Source of the DNA: JABDIY01 sp963803845
Lineage (GTDB): Bacteria > Actinomycetota > Acidimicrobiia > Acidimicrobiales > SZUA-35
Assembly: GCA_963803845.1 (NCBI GenBank)
Contig: CAWDNZ010000004.1
Location: forward strand, 682,001 to 746,000
DNA: 64,000 nt
Direction of reading: 5' to 3'
Every line of letters starts with the position of its first letter. Position 1 is the first letter of the stretch. Positions 26,147 through 33,644 of this stretch are shown here, in pieces. The position numbers and the translations under genes were made by a program. A model generated the notes under the pieces. The model did not search any database and was not told the origin of the DNA. It was given only the letters and a program-made list of their open reading frames with translations.

Positions 26147-27990
26147 GATTCCTCGCCACCCTCGTCCTCTTCGATGATTTCGGCATCAACGACATCGTCG
26201 TCGTTCTCTTCGGAGCCGCCTCCGGCACCGGCACCACCGTCGGCATTCTGGGTCGCAGCCTGCTCATACAGCTTTGCACCCATGGCCTGACTGGCCGATG
26301 CCAGTTTCTCGGTTGCATCCTTGATGGCGTCCATGTCGGTGCCAGCGAGGGCGGTCTTGGACTCGGCAACGAGGCTCTCGACGTTGGTCTTGTCGTCGGC
26401 GTCAAGCTTGTCGCCTTGATCCTTCAACATCTTCTCGGTCTGGTACACGAGGCTGTCGGCCTGATTACGAACCTCGGCCTCTTCCTTGCGCTGACGGTCT
26501 TCCTCAGCGTGGGCCTCGGCGTCTTTCACCATCCGATCGATGTCATCCTTGGAAAGGGTGGACTGACCGGTGATCGTGATGGATTGCTCCTTGCCGGTAG
26601 ACCGATCCTTTGCGCTCACATTCACGATGCCATTGGCATCGATGTCGAAACTGACTTCGATCTGGGGCACGCCACGGGGGGCCGGAGGAAGGTCCACAAG
26701 CTGGAACTTGCCCAGCGTCTTGTTGTAACTGGCGATCTCTCGCTCGCCCTGCAGCACGTGGATCTCGACCGAGGGTTGGCTGTCCTCGGCGGTCGTGAAG
26801 ACCTCTGATGCGTGCGTAGGGATGGTGGTGTTGCGCTCGATGAGCTTGTGCATTACCGATCCCTTGGTTTCGATGCCAAGGCTCAGCGGGGTGACATCGA
26901 GCAGGAGAATGTCCTTCACGTCGCCGCGCAGCACACCGGCCTGCACGGCTGCGCCGACCGCAACCACCTCGTCGGGGTTGACAGACTTGTTGGCTTCTTT
27001 GCCAGTGAGGGATTCTACGAGCTCGGTGATAGCAGGCATCCGAGTGGAGCCGCCAACCAGCACAACGTGATCGAGGTCGCCCAACTTCAGGCTGGCGTCG
27101 GACAACGCGGCTTCCACCGGCTTCTTCACGCGGTCAACGAGGTCGGTGGTGAGATCCTGGAACTTGGACCGGGTGAGGTTCAGCTCCATATGAAGCGGTC
27201 CCTCTGCATTGGCGGTGATGAAGGGCAGGTTGATGCTGGTCTGCTGCACCTGGCTCAGCTCGATCTTGGCCTTCTCGGCAGCTTCCTTGAGGCGCTGCGC
27301 GGCCATCTTGTCATTGGCCAGGTTCACGCCATTGGCGTTCTTGAATTCTTTGACCATCCAATCGATTACGGCCTGGTCCCAGTCGTCACCACCGAGTTCG
27401 GTGTCACCCGAGGTGCTCTTCACCTCAAAGACACCGTCACCGATTTCGAGCACAGACACGTCGAAGGTGCCACCGCCGAGGTCGAAGACGAGAATGGTCT
27501 GGTCTTCGTCTTCCTTTTCCAAGCCATAGGCCAAGGCGGCCGCGGTTGGCTCATTGATGATGCGTAAGACCTCGAGACCAGCGATCTGGCCGGCCTCTTT
27601 GGTGGCCGTGCGTTGGGCATCATCGAAGTAGGCGGGCACCGTGATGACCGCCTGGGTCACCGAATCGCCAAGGTAGGCCTCAGCGTCGCGCTTGAGCTTC
27701 ATCAACGTCCGGGCGCTGATCTCCTGGGCGGTGTATTTCTTGCCGTCGATATCGACGGTCCAACCCGTACCCATGTGGCGTTTCACTGACCGTATGGTGC
27801 GATCGGGGTTGGTGATCGCTTGCCGTTTTGCCACTTCGCCGACGAGCACCTCGCCCTCTTTGTTGAAGGCAACCACCGACGGGGTGGTGCGGGCGCCTTC
27901 GGCGTTGGGGATGACGACCGGTTCACCGGCCTCAAGGACAGAGACCACCGAGTTGGTGGTTCCGAGATCGATTCCTACGGCTTTAGCCAT
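26143..27990 (-). CDS. dnaK: DnaK, Hsp70 chaperone
   Basis: 615 residues from ATG at 27990, which begins MAKAVGIDLGTTNS and has GGAG upstream; the in-frame codon at 28035 lies within the promoter. Hsp70 signatures DLGGGTFDVSVLEIGDG and HVVLVGGSTRMPAI are intact, the linker is DVTPLSLGIET in the substrate domain, and the tail is acidic (ENDDDVVDAEIIEEDE). First gene of the heat-shock operon. Confidence 0.97.
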   Translation of the reverse strand: MAKAVGIDLGTTNSVVSVLEAGEPVVIPNAEGARTTPSVVAFNKEGEVLVGEVAKRQAITNPDRTIRSVKRHMGTGWTVDIDGKKYTAQEISARTLMKLKRDAEAYLGDSVTQAVITVPAYFDDAQRTATKEAGQIAGLEVLRIINEPTAAALAYGLEKEDEDQTILVFDLGGGTFDVSVLEIGDGVFEVKSTSGDTELGGDDWDQAVIDWMVKEFKNANGVNLANDKMAAQRLKEAAEKAKIELSQVQQTSINLPFITANAEGPLHMELNLTRSKFQDLTTDLVDRVKKPVEAALSDASLKLGDLDHVVLVGGSTRMPAITELVESLTGKEANKSVNPDEVVAVGAAVQAGVLRGDVKDILLLDVTPLSLGIETKGSVMHKLIERNTTIPTHASEVFTTAEDSQPSVEIHVLQGEREIASYNKTLGKFQLVDLPPAPRGVPQIEVSFDIDANGIVNVSAKDRSTGKEQSITITGQSTLSKDDIDRMVKDAEAHAEEDRQRKEEAEVRNQADSLVYQTEKMLKDQGDKLDADDKTNVESLVAESKTALAGTDMDAIKDATEKLASASQAMGAKLYEQAATQNADGGAGAGGGSEENDDDVVDAEIIEEDEGGEES

Positions 27991-28033
27991 GTGGGGACTC
28001 CTATTTAGGGGAAGGTAGACTTGAGTACTACAC

Positions 28034-28064
28034 ATTCTACAAAGTTGAGTCGTACGTTATCAAC
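28034..28064 (-). promoter_or_regulatory. dnaK promoter overlapped by a HAIR-like operator
   Basis: Reading the minus strand, TTGATA (28058-28063) and TAGAAT (28034-28039) are separated by 18 bases, a good vegetative promoter. A 21-base inverted repeat with 7-base halves and 7-base spacer (28044-28050 and 28058-28064) matches the HspR consensus CTTGAGT-N7-ACTCAAG at most half-site positions. It covers the -35 box. A further lone half-site CTTGAGT is at 28020-28026. Repression by HspR is inferred. Confidence 0.7.
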
Positions 28065-28157
28065 TTTCCTGAGTGTGACAAGTACCACGGGTGGAGGCTT
28101 CGCGGCGCCCGGGCGCCAAACCGGCGAGCGGGGGCGCGACGAGTTACGATCGAATTC

Positions 28158-28862
28158 ATGTCGACGCTCGTGTTACTACGCCATGGTCAAAGCCAGTGGA
28201 ACCTGGACAATCGTTTCACCGGTTGGTTCGATGTTGATGTCACCGATGAGGGAGCCGCCGAAGCCAAAGCAGCTGGCCAAGCTATGGCCAAAGCTGGGAT
28301 TCTGCCCGATCTGGTTCACACCAGCCTCCAGACGCGAGCCATCAAGACCGCCAACCTGTCACTTCGGGAACTAGATCGAGTCTGGGTGCCGGTCCGCCGC
28401 CACTGGCGACTGAACGAGCGCCACTACGGCGGCCTGACCGGCCTCAACAAGGCCGAGACCGCCGAGAAATATGGCGCTGAACAAGTGCACATCTGGCGCC
28501 GTAGTTACGACACCCGTCCGCCCGCGATGCCCGCCGACCATCCAGATAATCCCAATACCGATCCCCGATACGCCAAGCTTCCGCCCGACGTTCTCCCCAA
28601 CACCGAATGCCTCAAGGACGTGGTGGAACGCATGCTCCCCTATTGGTTTGACGTCATCATCCCCGATCTCGCCACCAACGACGTCGTCCTCGTGGCAGCC
28701 CACGGCAACAGCCTCCGGGCGCTCGTGAAGCACCTCTCCCAAATCCCCGACGAGGAGATTTCCAGTCTCAACATCCCCACCGGCGTGCCGCTGATCTACG
28801 GGATCGGGTCCGACGGCCGTCCCACCGATGCCGCCCCGGTGGAAGATCGATACCTGCAGTGA
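28158..28862 (+). CDS. gpmA: 2,3-bisphosphoglycerate-dependent phosphoglycerate mutase
   Basis: 234 residues. LRHGQSQWNLDNRFTGW carries the phosphorylated His; ERHYGGLTGLNK and VAAHGNSLRALVKHL complete the active site. It interconverts 3- and 2-phosphoglycerate in glycolysis. The ATG is preceded by TACGAT at 28145-28150 with a 7-base gap (leaderless). It is divergent from dnaK, and its stop overlaps the next start (GTGA). Confidence 0.95.
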   Translation: MSTLVLLRHGQSQWNLDNRFTGWFDVDVTDEGAAEAKAAGQAMAKAGILPDLVHTSLQTRAIKTANLSLRELDRVWVPVRRHWRLNERHYGGLTGLNKAETAEKYGAEQVHIWRRSYDTRPPAMPADHPDNPNTDPRYAKLPPDVLPNTECLKDVVERMLPYWFDVIIPDLATNDVVLVAAHGNSLRALVKHLSQIPDEEISSLNIPTGVPLIYGIGSDGRPTDAAPVEDRYLQ

Positions 28863-29584
28863 CCATTGTGCGCATGTGGTCAGGCCCTCGGAACCTCTCC
28901 ACAGCCCTCATGCGGTCCTGGGATAATCGGCCCGACACCGAGGTGATGGACGAGCCGCTCTATGCCCACTACCTCGCCCGTACCGGGGTAGACCACCCGG
29001 TTGCCAGGGAGGTGATCGACGCTGGGCCGGTAGATCTTGAAATTGCCGTTGATGCCTGCGTACATCCGTCCCTCTCTCCTCCGGCCACGGTTTCCTACCA
29101 GAAACACATGGCCCACCATCTGCTTCCCGAGATGGACTTGGGCTGGGTCGAACACGGTGTCAACATGCTGATGGTGCGTCATCCCCGTCGCGTGATTGCC
29201 AGCTATGCCCGGGTGCGAGAGGCACCGACGCTCAATGACCTCGGCTTACCACAGCAGATTGCGCTTCAGCATCGCTTCGGGCCGCTGCCGGTCTATGACG
29301 CCGACCTTTTTCTCGCCGACGCCGAGGCAGCGCTGGTGTCGATGTGTAACTACGCTGGCGTCCCGTTCGATCCGAAAATGCTGAAATGGCCAGCCGGTCC
29401 CCGCACCAGCGACGGAGTCTGGGCACCACATTGGTATGGATCTGTAGAAGCCTCCACCGGTTTCACCCACGCCCCTGTCGAGGATCCGCAGAGCGTACCC
29501 GTCCCGCCCCTCCTGGAGGAGCTGGCCTCCGAAGCCACCGATATCTATTTCCAGCTACTCGCAAGCAACGGATTGCCCGACTGA
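28859..29584 (+). CDS. Sulfotransferase-like P-loop protein
   Basis: 241 residues. The N-terminal MWSGPRNLSTALMRSW is the PAPS-binding-like loop of the sulfotransferase superfamily, and MLMVRHPRRVIASYARVRE is its 3'-phosphate motif. Bacterial members of this subgroup have no proven substrate. The GTG start overlaps the gpmA stop, so it is co-transcribed with gpmA, which gives no obvious functional clue. Confidence 0.72.
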   Translation: MTIVRMWSGPRNLSTALMRSWDNRPDTEVMDEPLYAHYLARTGVDHPVAREVIDAGPVDLEIAVDACVHPSLSPPATVSYQKHMAHHLLPEMDLGWVEHGVNMLMVRHPRRVIASYARVREAPTLNDLGLPQQIALQHRFGPLPVYDADLFLADAEAALVSMCNYAGVPFDPKMLKWPAGPRTSDGVWAPHWYGSVEASTGFTHAPVEDPQSVPVPPLLEELASEATDIYFQLLASNGLPD

Positions 29585-29663
29585 TTTCGGGTAGGCCTCT
29601 TAGCCGAAGCGGAGGGAACTTCACCCTCGCCGTGCGGGCACCGCGCATCTATCTTCGGGAGCG

Positions 29664-30419
29664 ATGGGAGAGACTTGGATTATGCGCTCGCTCGCTGCGG
29701 TGGCCATCGTGGCTCTCCTCGCTGCCCTCGGCCACATGACGGCCCCGCAAGACCGGCCGCCGGCCCGGGTGGTGGAAGCTCTGGTGGACACCGAAGCCTT
29801 CCGCTCCAGCGAGCTTCGAACACCGGCTCAGCTCGCAGGCAGCGAAGATTCGATGCCCACTGCCATCGCCATCTCAGCACAGCCCACCACGACGGTTCCC
29901 CGTACCACGGTGCCAACGACTACAGCCCCGACGACACCAGTCCCCACCGCAGTCATGACCACCACCACCGTTCCAACGGCACGGAAGCGCGGTGAGGAAG
30001 CCTTGGCCCGATTCTCCTATGACTGGCAAAACGGCCTGCCCGGTTGGGAAATCTCGTTTCATCCCGGTCGTACCGGGGTCCTGGGGTACACGTTCGTCCA
30101 GGAGGAACGCATCGAGGTCTACGTGCGAACCGACATGTCCGATGACCTCCTGGCCCATGTCATCGCCCATGAACTCGGCCATGCGGTGGATGTCAGTCGC
30201 AACTCTGGCGACGACCGACGGCGCTGGCAGGAAAGACGGGGAATCGGCGACCAGCCTTGGTGGCCCGGCAACGGCGCCACGGACTTCTCCACCGGCGCAG
30301 GTGATTTCGCCGAATCGTTCGCGTCTTGGCAGGTCGGAAGCGGTTCGTTCCGATCGAACCTGGCCCCCGCTCCGGGTTCCTCTGACATCGCGTTGTTGGC
30401 TGAGCTCGTTCTGAATTGA
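29664..30419 (+). CDS. Secreted zinc metalloprotease-like protein
   Basis: 251 residues. A hydrophobic N-terminal segment (LAAVAIVALLAALGHM) is a signal peptide or anchor. Then comes a Thr/Pro-rich linker (about residues 73-110: TTTVPRTTVPTTTAPTTPVP) and a C-terminal domain with HELGHAVDVSR (HEXXH zinc site) and a likely third ligand in GDFAESFASW. This is the gluzincin arrangement; the domain is short, so peptidase activity is probable but unproven. ATG at 29664 has TATCTT eight bases upstream; ATG at 29682 has GGAG and is an alternative. Confidence 0.7.
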   Translation: MGETWIMRSLAAVAIVALLAALGHMTAPQDRPPARVVEALVDTEAFRSSELRTPAQLAGSEDSMPTAIAISAQPTTTVPRTTVPTTTAPTTPVPTAVMTTTTVPTARKRGEEALARFSYDWQNGLPGWEISFHPGRTGVLGYTFVQEERIEVYVRTDMSDDLLAHVIAHELGHAVDVSRNSGDDRRRWQERRGIGDQPWWPGNGATDFSTGAGDFAESFASWQVGSGSFRSNLAPAPGSSDIALLAELVLN

Positions 30420-30552
30420 GCACCCAGCGACGACAAGACCAAACGTTCCGAACCCCCGCGGTCCTCTAGGCCCAAACCGGACATAGGCCATACGACTGAT
30501 CGAGTCAGTGAAATCGCTGTTCAGGTGCGGCGTAGAATGCGCCGAACCAACA

Positions 30553-33078
30553 ATGGTGAAGAATCGGTCCCCTAGCTTCGCACTGCCGCCCGCCGGCGTG
30601 CTTGGCATCACTGCGGTGATTTGGGTTACCCATCTGTTCCTGGGCCTCGGTCTTCCCAATACGGCACCCGTGGTGAGTGCCCCATTCTCATGGGCAGTTC
30701 TGGCGATTCTCTTCGCCGTGGCGACGTCTGCGGTCATCCATGTCCACTTTCGCCAAGAGAGTGAGAGCTTTGATCTCTTCGATATGCCGGTGGTTGTTGG
30801 GCTCATGCTGTTCAGCCCCAAAGAGCTTTGGATGGCGCAGCTACTGGGGACCTTCGTCGCAGTAGCGATCGTCCGTAGGCAGCCGCTGATCAAAGTGGTT
30901 TTCAACGTGGGCTTGCTGGGTCTACAGACCACGATCACCGCCCATCTCTTCCATTTGGCGGTGGCGTTGCCGGAGGCTTCGGATCCAGCCGTTTGGGGGC
31001 CGCTTTTCATCGCCATCATCTTCGGCTCCATTTTGAACGTGAGCTTCATCGTGGCGGTGGTATCGATCATCGAGGGCCGACTGGACGAAAACAGTCTCCT
31101 GCATGTCTTCACCTACGGCGGAGTGGTCACGCTGACCAATACTGGACTCGGGCTCATTGCCGCCGTGCTTGTCACCGAGGAGATCGCTCTCGTACTTCCG
31201 CTCGTCATACCGGTCACTGCTCTTTTCTTGGCCTACCGGGCCTACGGCGCCGAACGAGACCAGCGAGCACGACTTGAAATGCTCTACCGATCCACCCGTT
31301 CGCTCTCCGCCCTGGGTGAGAAGAAGGACGCCATTGAGCGTCTCCTCCATGAAGCCAGCGAGATGTTCCGCGCTACCTCCGTCGAATTCCTCCTCATGGC
31401 CGATCGACCGGGCCGGACCCGTCGGTCCGGGATCTTCAACGGAGAGATCACCGAGGTGCTGGGCGCAATCGAGGAAGGTTCGGTGGAAAGCCTCATGGAT
31501 GCCCGCCCGGAGGACCCGCTACTGTTTCACGAAAATGATGGGTCACCCTGGGGTCGCTACCTCAGAGATCGCAACATTGGCGCAGCGATGGTGAGCAAGG
31601 TTGGCAATGACGCCAACGATGCCGGCGTGCTTATCGTGGGCGATCGCAAGGGCGACGTTGCAACGTTCGGGCCCGAGGATCTCCGCATGATGGGAACGAT
31701 TGTGAACCATCTCGGTATCGCCATCGAGCGCGAGCGTCTCAGCGAGTCCGTGAAGCAACTCCGGCGGCTGGAAGAATCCTTGCTCGTTCAAGCTCGGTCC
31801 GACCCCTTGACCGGGTTGCTGAACAGAAGCGCCTTCGAGGAACTCATCGACGGGCTGGCTGACGATGACCCCATGGCCGTCGCCTTCATTGACCTCGACG
31901 ACTTCAAAGTCGTCAACGACAGCTATGGCCACGAGGCCGGCGATCGAGTTCTGATCGCCGTGGCCGAACACATCCGGGCCGTGATTCGAGATGGCGACGC
32001 CGTGGCTCGGCTGGGTGGCGATGAGTTCGCCATCCTCTTTCGAGAAACCGAGCAGCCGGCAAAAACGCTGCCTCGATTGCTCGCCGAGGTAACGAAACCG
32101 ATCACGATCGGCATTGATCTCTCCGTAGTGGTCGGCGCGTCCATTGGCCTTGCCACAGGCCGCCCCAACGAGTCGGCACCCCAGACGGTTCGAAACGCCG
32201 ATATCGCCATGTTCACGGCCAAAGCTGTCGGCAAGAACACCTACCAGATCTTCACCGAGGACTTGGTCCCGATAGACCGCCGACCAAATATTGACCAGGA
32301 ACTCCGTGCCGCCGTGGACAGCGATTCCTTCTCCCTCTTCTATCAACCGATCGTCGATCTCGCCAGCGGTACGACGGTCGGTTTCGAGAGCCTCTTGCGG
32401 TGGCGCAACGAGAGTCATGGCCTGCTGCTTCCCGCCGACTTTTTGCGCGATGCTCAAGACACCGGCGCCATCGTGCCAATCGAACAGTGGGCGATCCACC
32501 GGGCCGCAGAAGACTTGCTTCGTTTGGACGCCACCCAGCACCCGGTACCCGGTGGGGCAGGCCTGTTCGTCACCCTGAATATCTCCGCCGATCATCTGTG
32601 CCGTCACTCGGCGGTGGAAACACTCCTCGGTAGGATCGCCGCCGCCGGACTCGAGCCGTCGCGCATGATGTTGGAGCTGTCGGAGAATGAACTGATGAAA
32701 GGCTCCGCCGACCTCAGCCGCACCCTTCAGGCACTTCGCAACCTCGGCTTCTCTGTGGCTATCGACGACTTCGGATCCGGTGACGCCTCGCTCGGGGTGA
32801 TCAAACGCAACAACGTGGACGCGGTGAAGATCGCCCAGAGTGTTGTAGCCGGTCTCAGCGGCGGCGAACGGCCCTATCTCATGGCCATGATCGAGCTTGC
32901 CCGCAACCTTGATCTTCGGCTCATCGCCGAGGGAGTAGAGACCGAAGAGCAGCGTGAGCAACTGATCGAGGCGGGCATCACTCTGGGCCAGGGTTACCTA
33001 TTCGCCCGACCTCTCCCCATCGACGAAGTTCTCGCCGGCGCTCCACCGGTGGCCAAGGAACGGCGTCAGATCTCCTAG
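30553..33078 (+). CDS. Membrane GGDEF-EAL protein (cyclic di-GMP turnover)
   Basis: 841 residues from ATG at 30553; the GTG at 30508 lies upstream of a -10-like TAGAAT (30533-30538), so it would not be in the message. Order: about seven membrane helices (1-230), a GAF-like domain (240-410), a GGDEF domain with RLGGDEFAILF and an upstream inhibitory-site RDGD, then an EAL domain. EAL residues: FESLLRW (Glu kept), LNISADH, ELSENE, IDDFGSG, AEGVE and GQGYLF are present. The Asp of the LKID motif is Ala (VKIAQ), which may weaken phosphodiesterase activity. Confidence 0.9.
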   Translation: MVKNRSPSFALPPAGVLGITAVIWVTHLFLGLGLPNTAPVVSAPFSWAVLAILFAVATSAVIHVHFRQESESFDLFDMPVVVGLMLFSPKELWMAQLLGTFVAVAIVRRQPLIKVVFNVGLLGLQTTITAHLFHLAVALPEASDPAVWGPLFIAIIFGSILNVSFIVAVVSIIEGRLDENSLLHVFTYGGVVTLTNTGLGLIAAVLVTEEIALVLPLVIPVTALFLAYRAYGAERDQRARLEMLYRSTRSLSALGEKKDAIERLLHEASEMFRATSVEFLLMADRPGRTRRSGIFNGEITEVLGAIEEGSVESLMDARPEDPLLFHENDGSPWGRYLRDRNIGAAMVSKVGNDANDAGVLIVGDRKGDVATFGPEDLRMMGTIVNHLGIAIERERLSESVKQLRRLEESLLVQARSDPLTGLLNRSAFEELIDGLADDDPMAVAFIDLDDFKVVNDSYGHEAGDRVLIAVAEHIRAVIRDGDAVARLGGDEFAILFRETEQPAKTLPRLLAEVTKPITIGIDLSVVVGASIGLATGRPNESAPQTVRNADIAMFTAKAVGKNTYQIFTEDLVPIDRRPNIDQELRAAVDSDSFSLFYQPIVDLASGTTVGFESLLRWRNESHGLLLPADFLRDAQDTGAIVPIEQWAIHRAAEDLLRLDATQHPVPGGAGLFVTLNISADHLCRHSAVETLLGRIAAAGLEPSRMMLELSENELMKGSADLSRTLQALRNLGFSVAIDDFGSGDASLGVIKRNNVDAVKIAQSVVAGLSGGERPYLMAMIELARNLDLRLIAEGVETEEQREQLIEAGITLGQGYLFARPLPIDEVLAGAPPVAKERRQIS

Positions 33079-33186
33079 AACCGTCGTTGTCGTTTGGCCG
33101 GTGCAAACCCCCGAGAACAACTCGGCCGGGCATGTTGGTTTCCGAAGACGTTTGATGACAAGCTCTCCCGAGGGAAAGGACATCTC

Positions 33187-33525
33187 ATGCAACTCATCAC
33201 CGCCATTATCAAGCCGCACATGCTCGACGAGGTCAAGAATGCCCTGAAGTCGATCGATGTATCCGGCATGACGGTTACCGAAGCACGGGGTTTCGGACGC
33301 CAAGGTGGTCACACCGAGACCTATCGCGGCGCCGAATACAAGGTCGACTTCGTACCCAAGATGAAGGTGGAGATGGTGGTCGACGACTCTCAGGTAGTCC
33401 CCGCCACCGACGCCATTGCGAAAGCGGCCCACACCGGCAAAATCGGTGACGGCAAGATCTGGGTCACGAACGTCGAAAGAATCATCCGCATTCGCACGGG
33501 CGAGCTGGGCGCAGACGCCGTCTAG
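33187..33525 (+). CDS. glnB: PII nitrogen regulatory protein
   Basis: 112 residues, the standard length. MQLITAIIKPHMLDEVKNAL at the start, the T-loop with Tyr51 (TYRGAEYKVDF) and the B-loop TGKIGDGKIWV are intact. PII senses ATP/ADP and 2-oxoglutarate and controls nitrogen enzymes and transporters. ATG at 33187 has AAAGGA about nine bases upstream. No amt, glnA or glnD is nearby, so whether it is GlnB- or GlnK-like cannot be told from context. Confidence 0.93.
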   Translation: MQLITAIIKPHMLDEVKNALKSIDVSGMTVTEARGFGRQGGHTETYRGAEYKVDFVPKMKVEMVVDDSQVVPATDAIAKAAHTGKIGDGKIWVTNVERIIRIRTGELGADAV

Positions 33526-33644
33526 ACGAGAACCTGGCACTAGCTGCTGCTATGACGGCTGGCCGTCCGCCCGCGTGAGGGGAGCTCTCGAAAGAGGCCA
33601 CCCAAGTTAACAGTCGTCCTGGTACCTGCCAGTAGACTGCGGAA

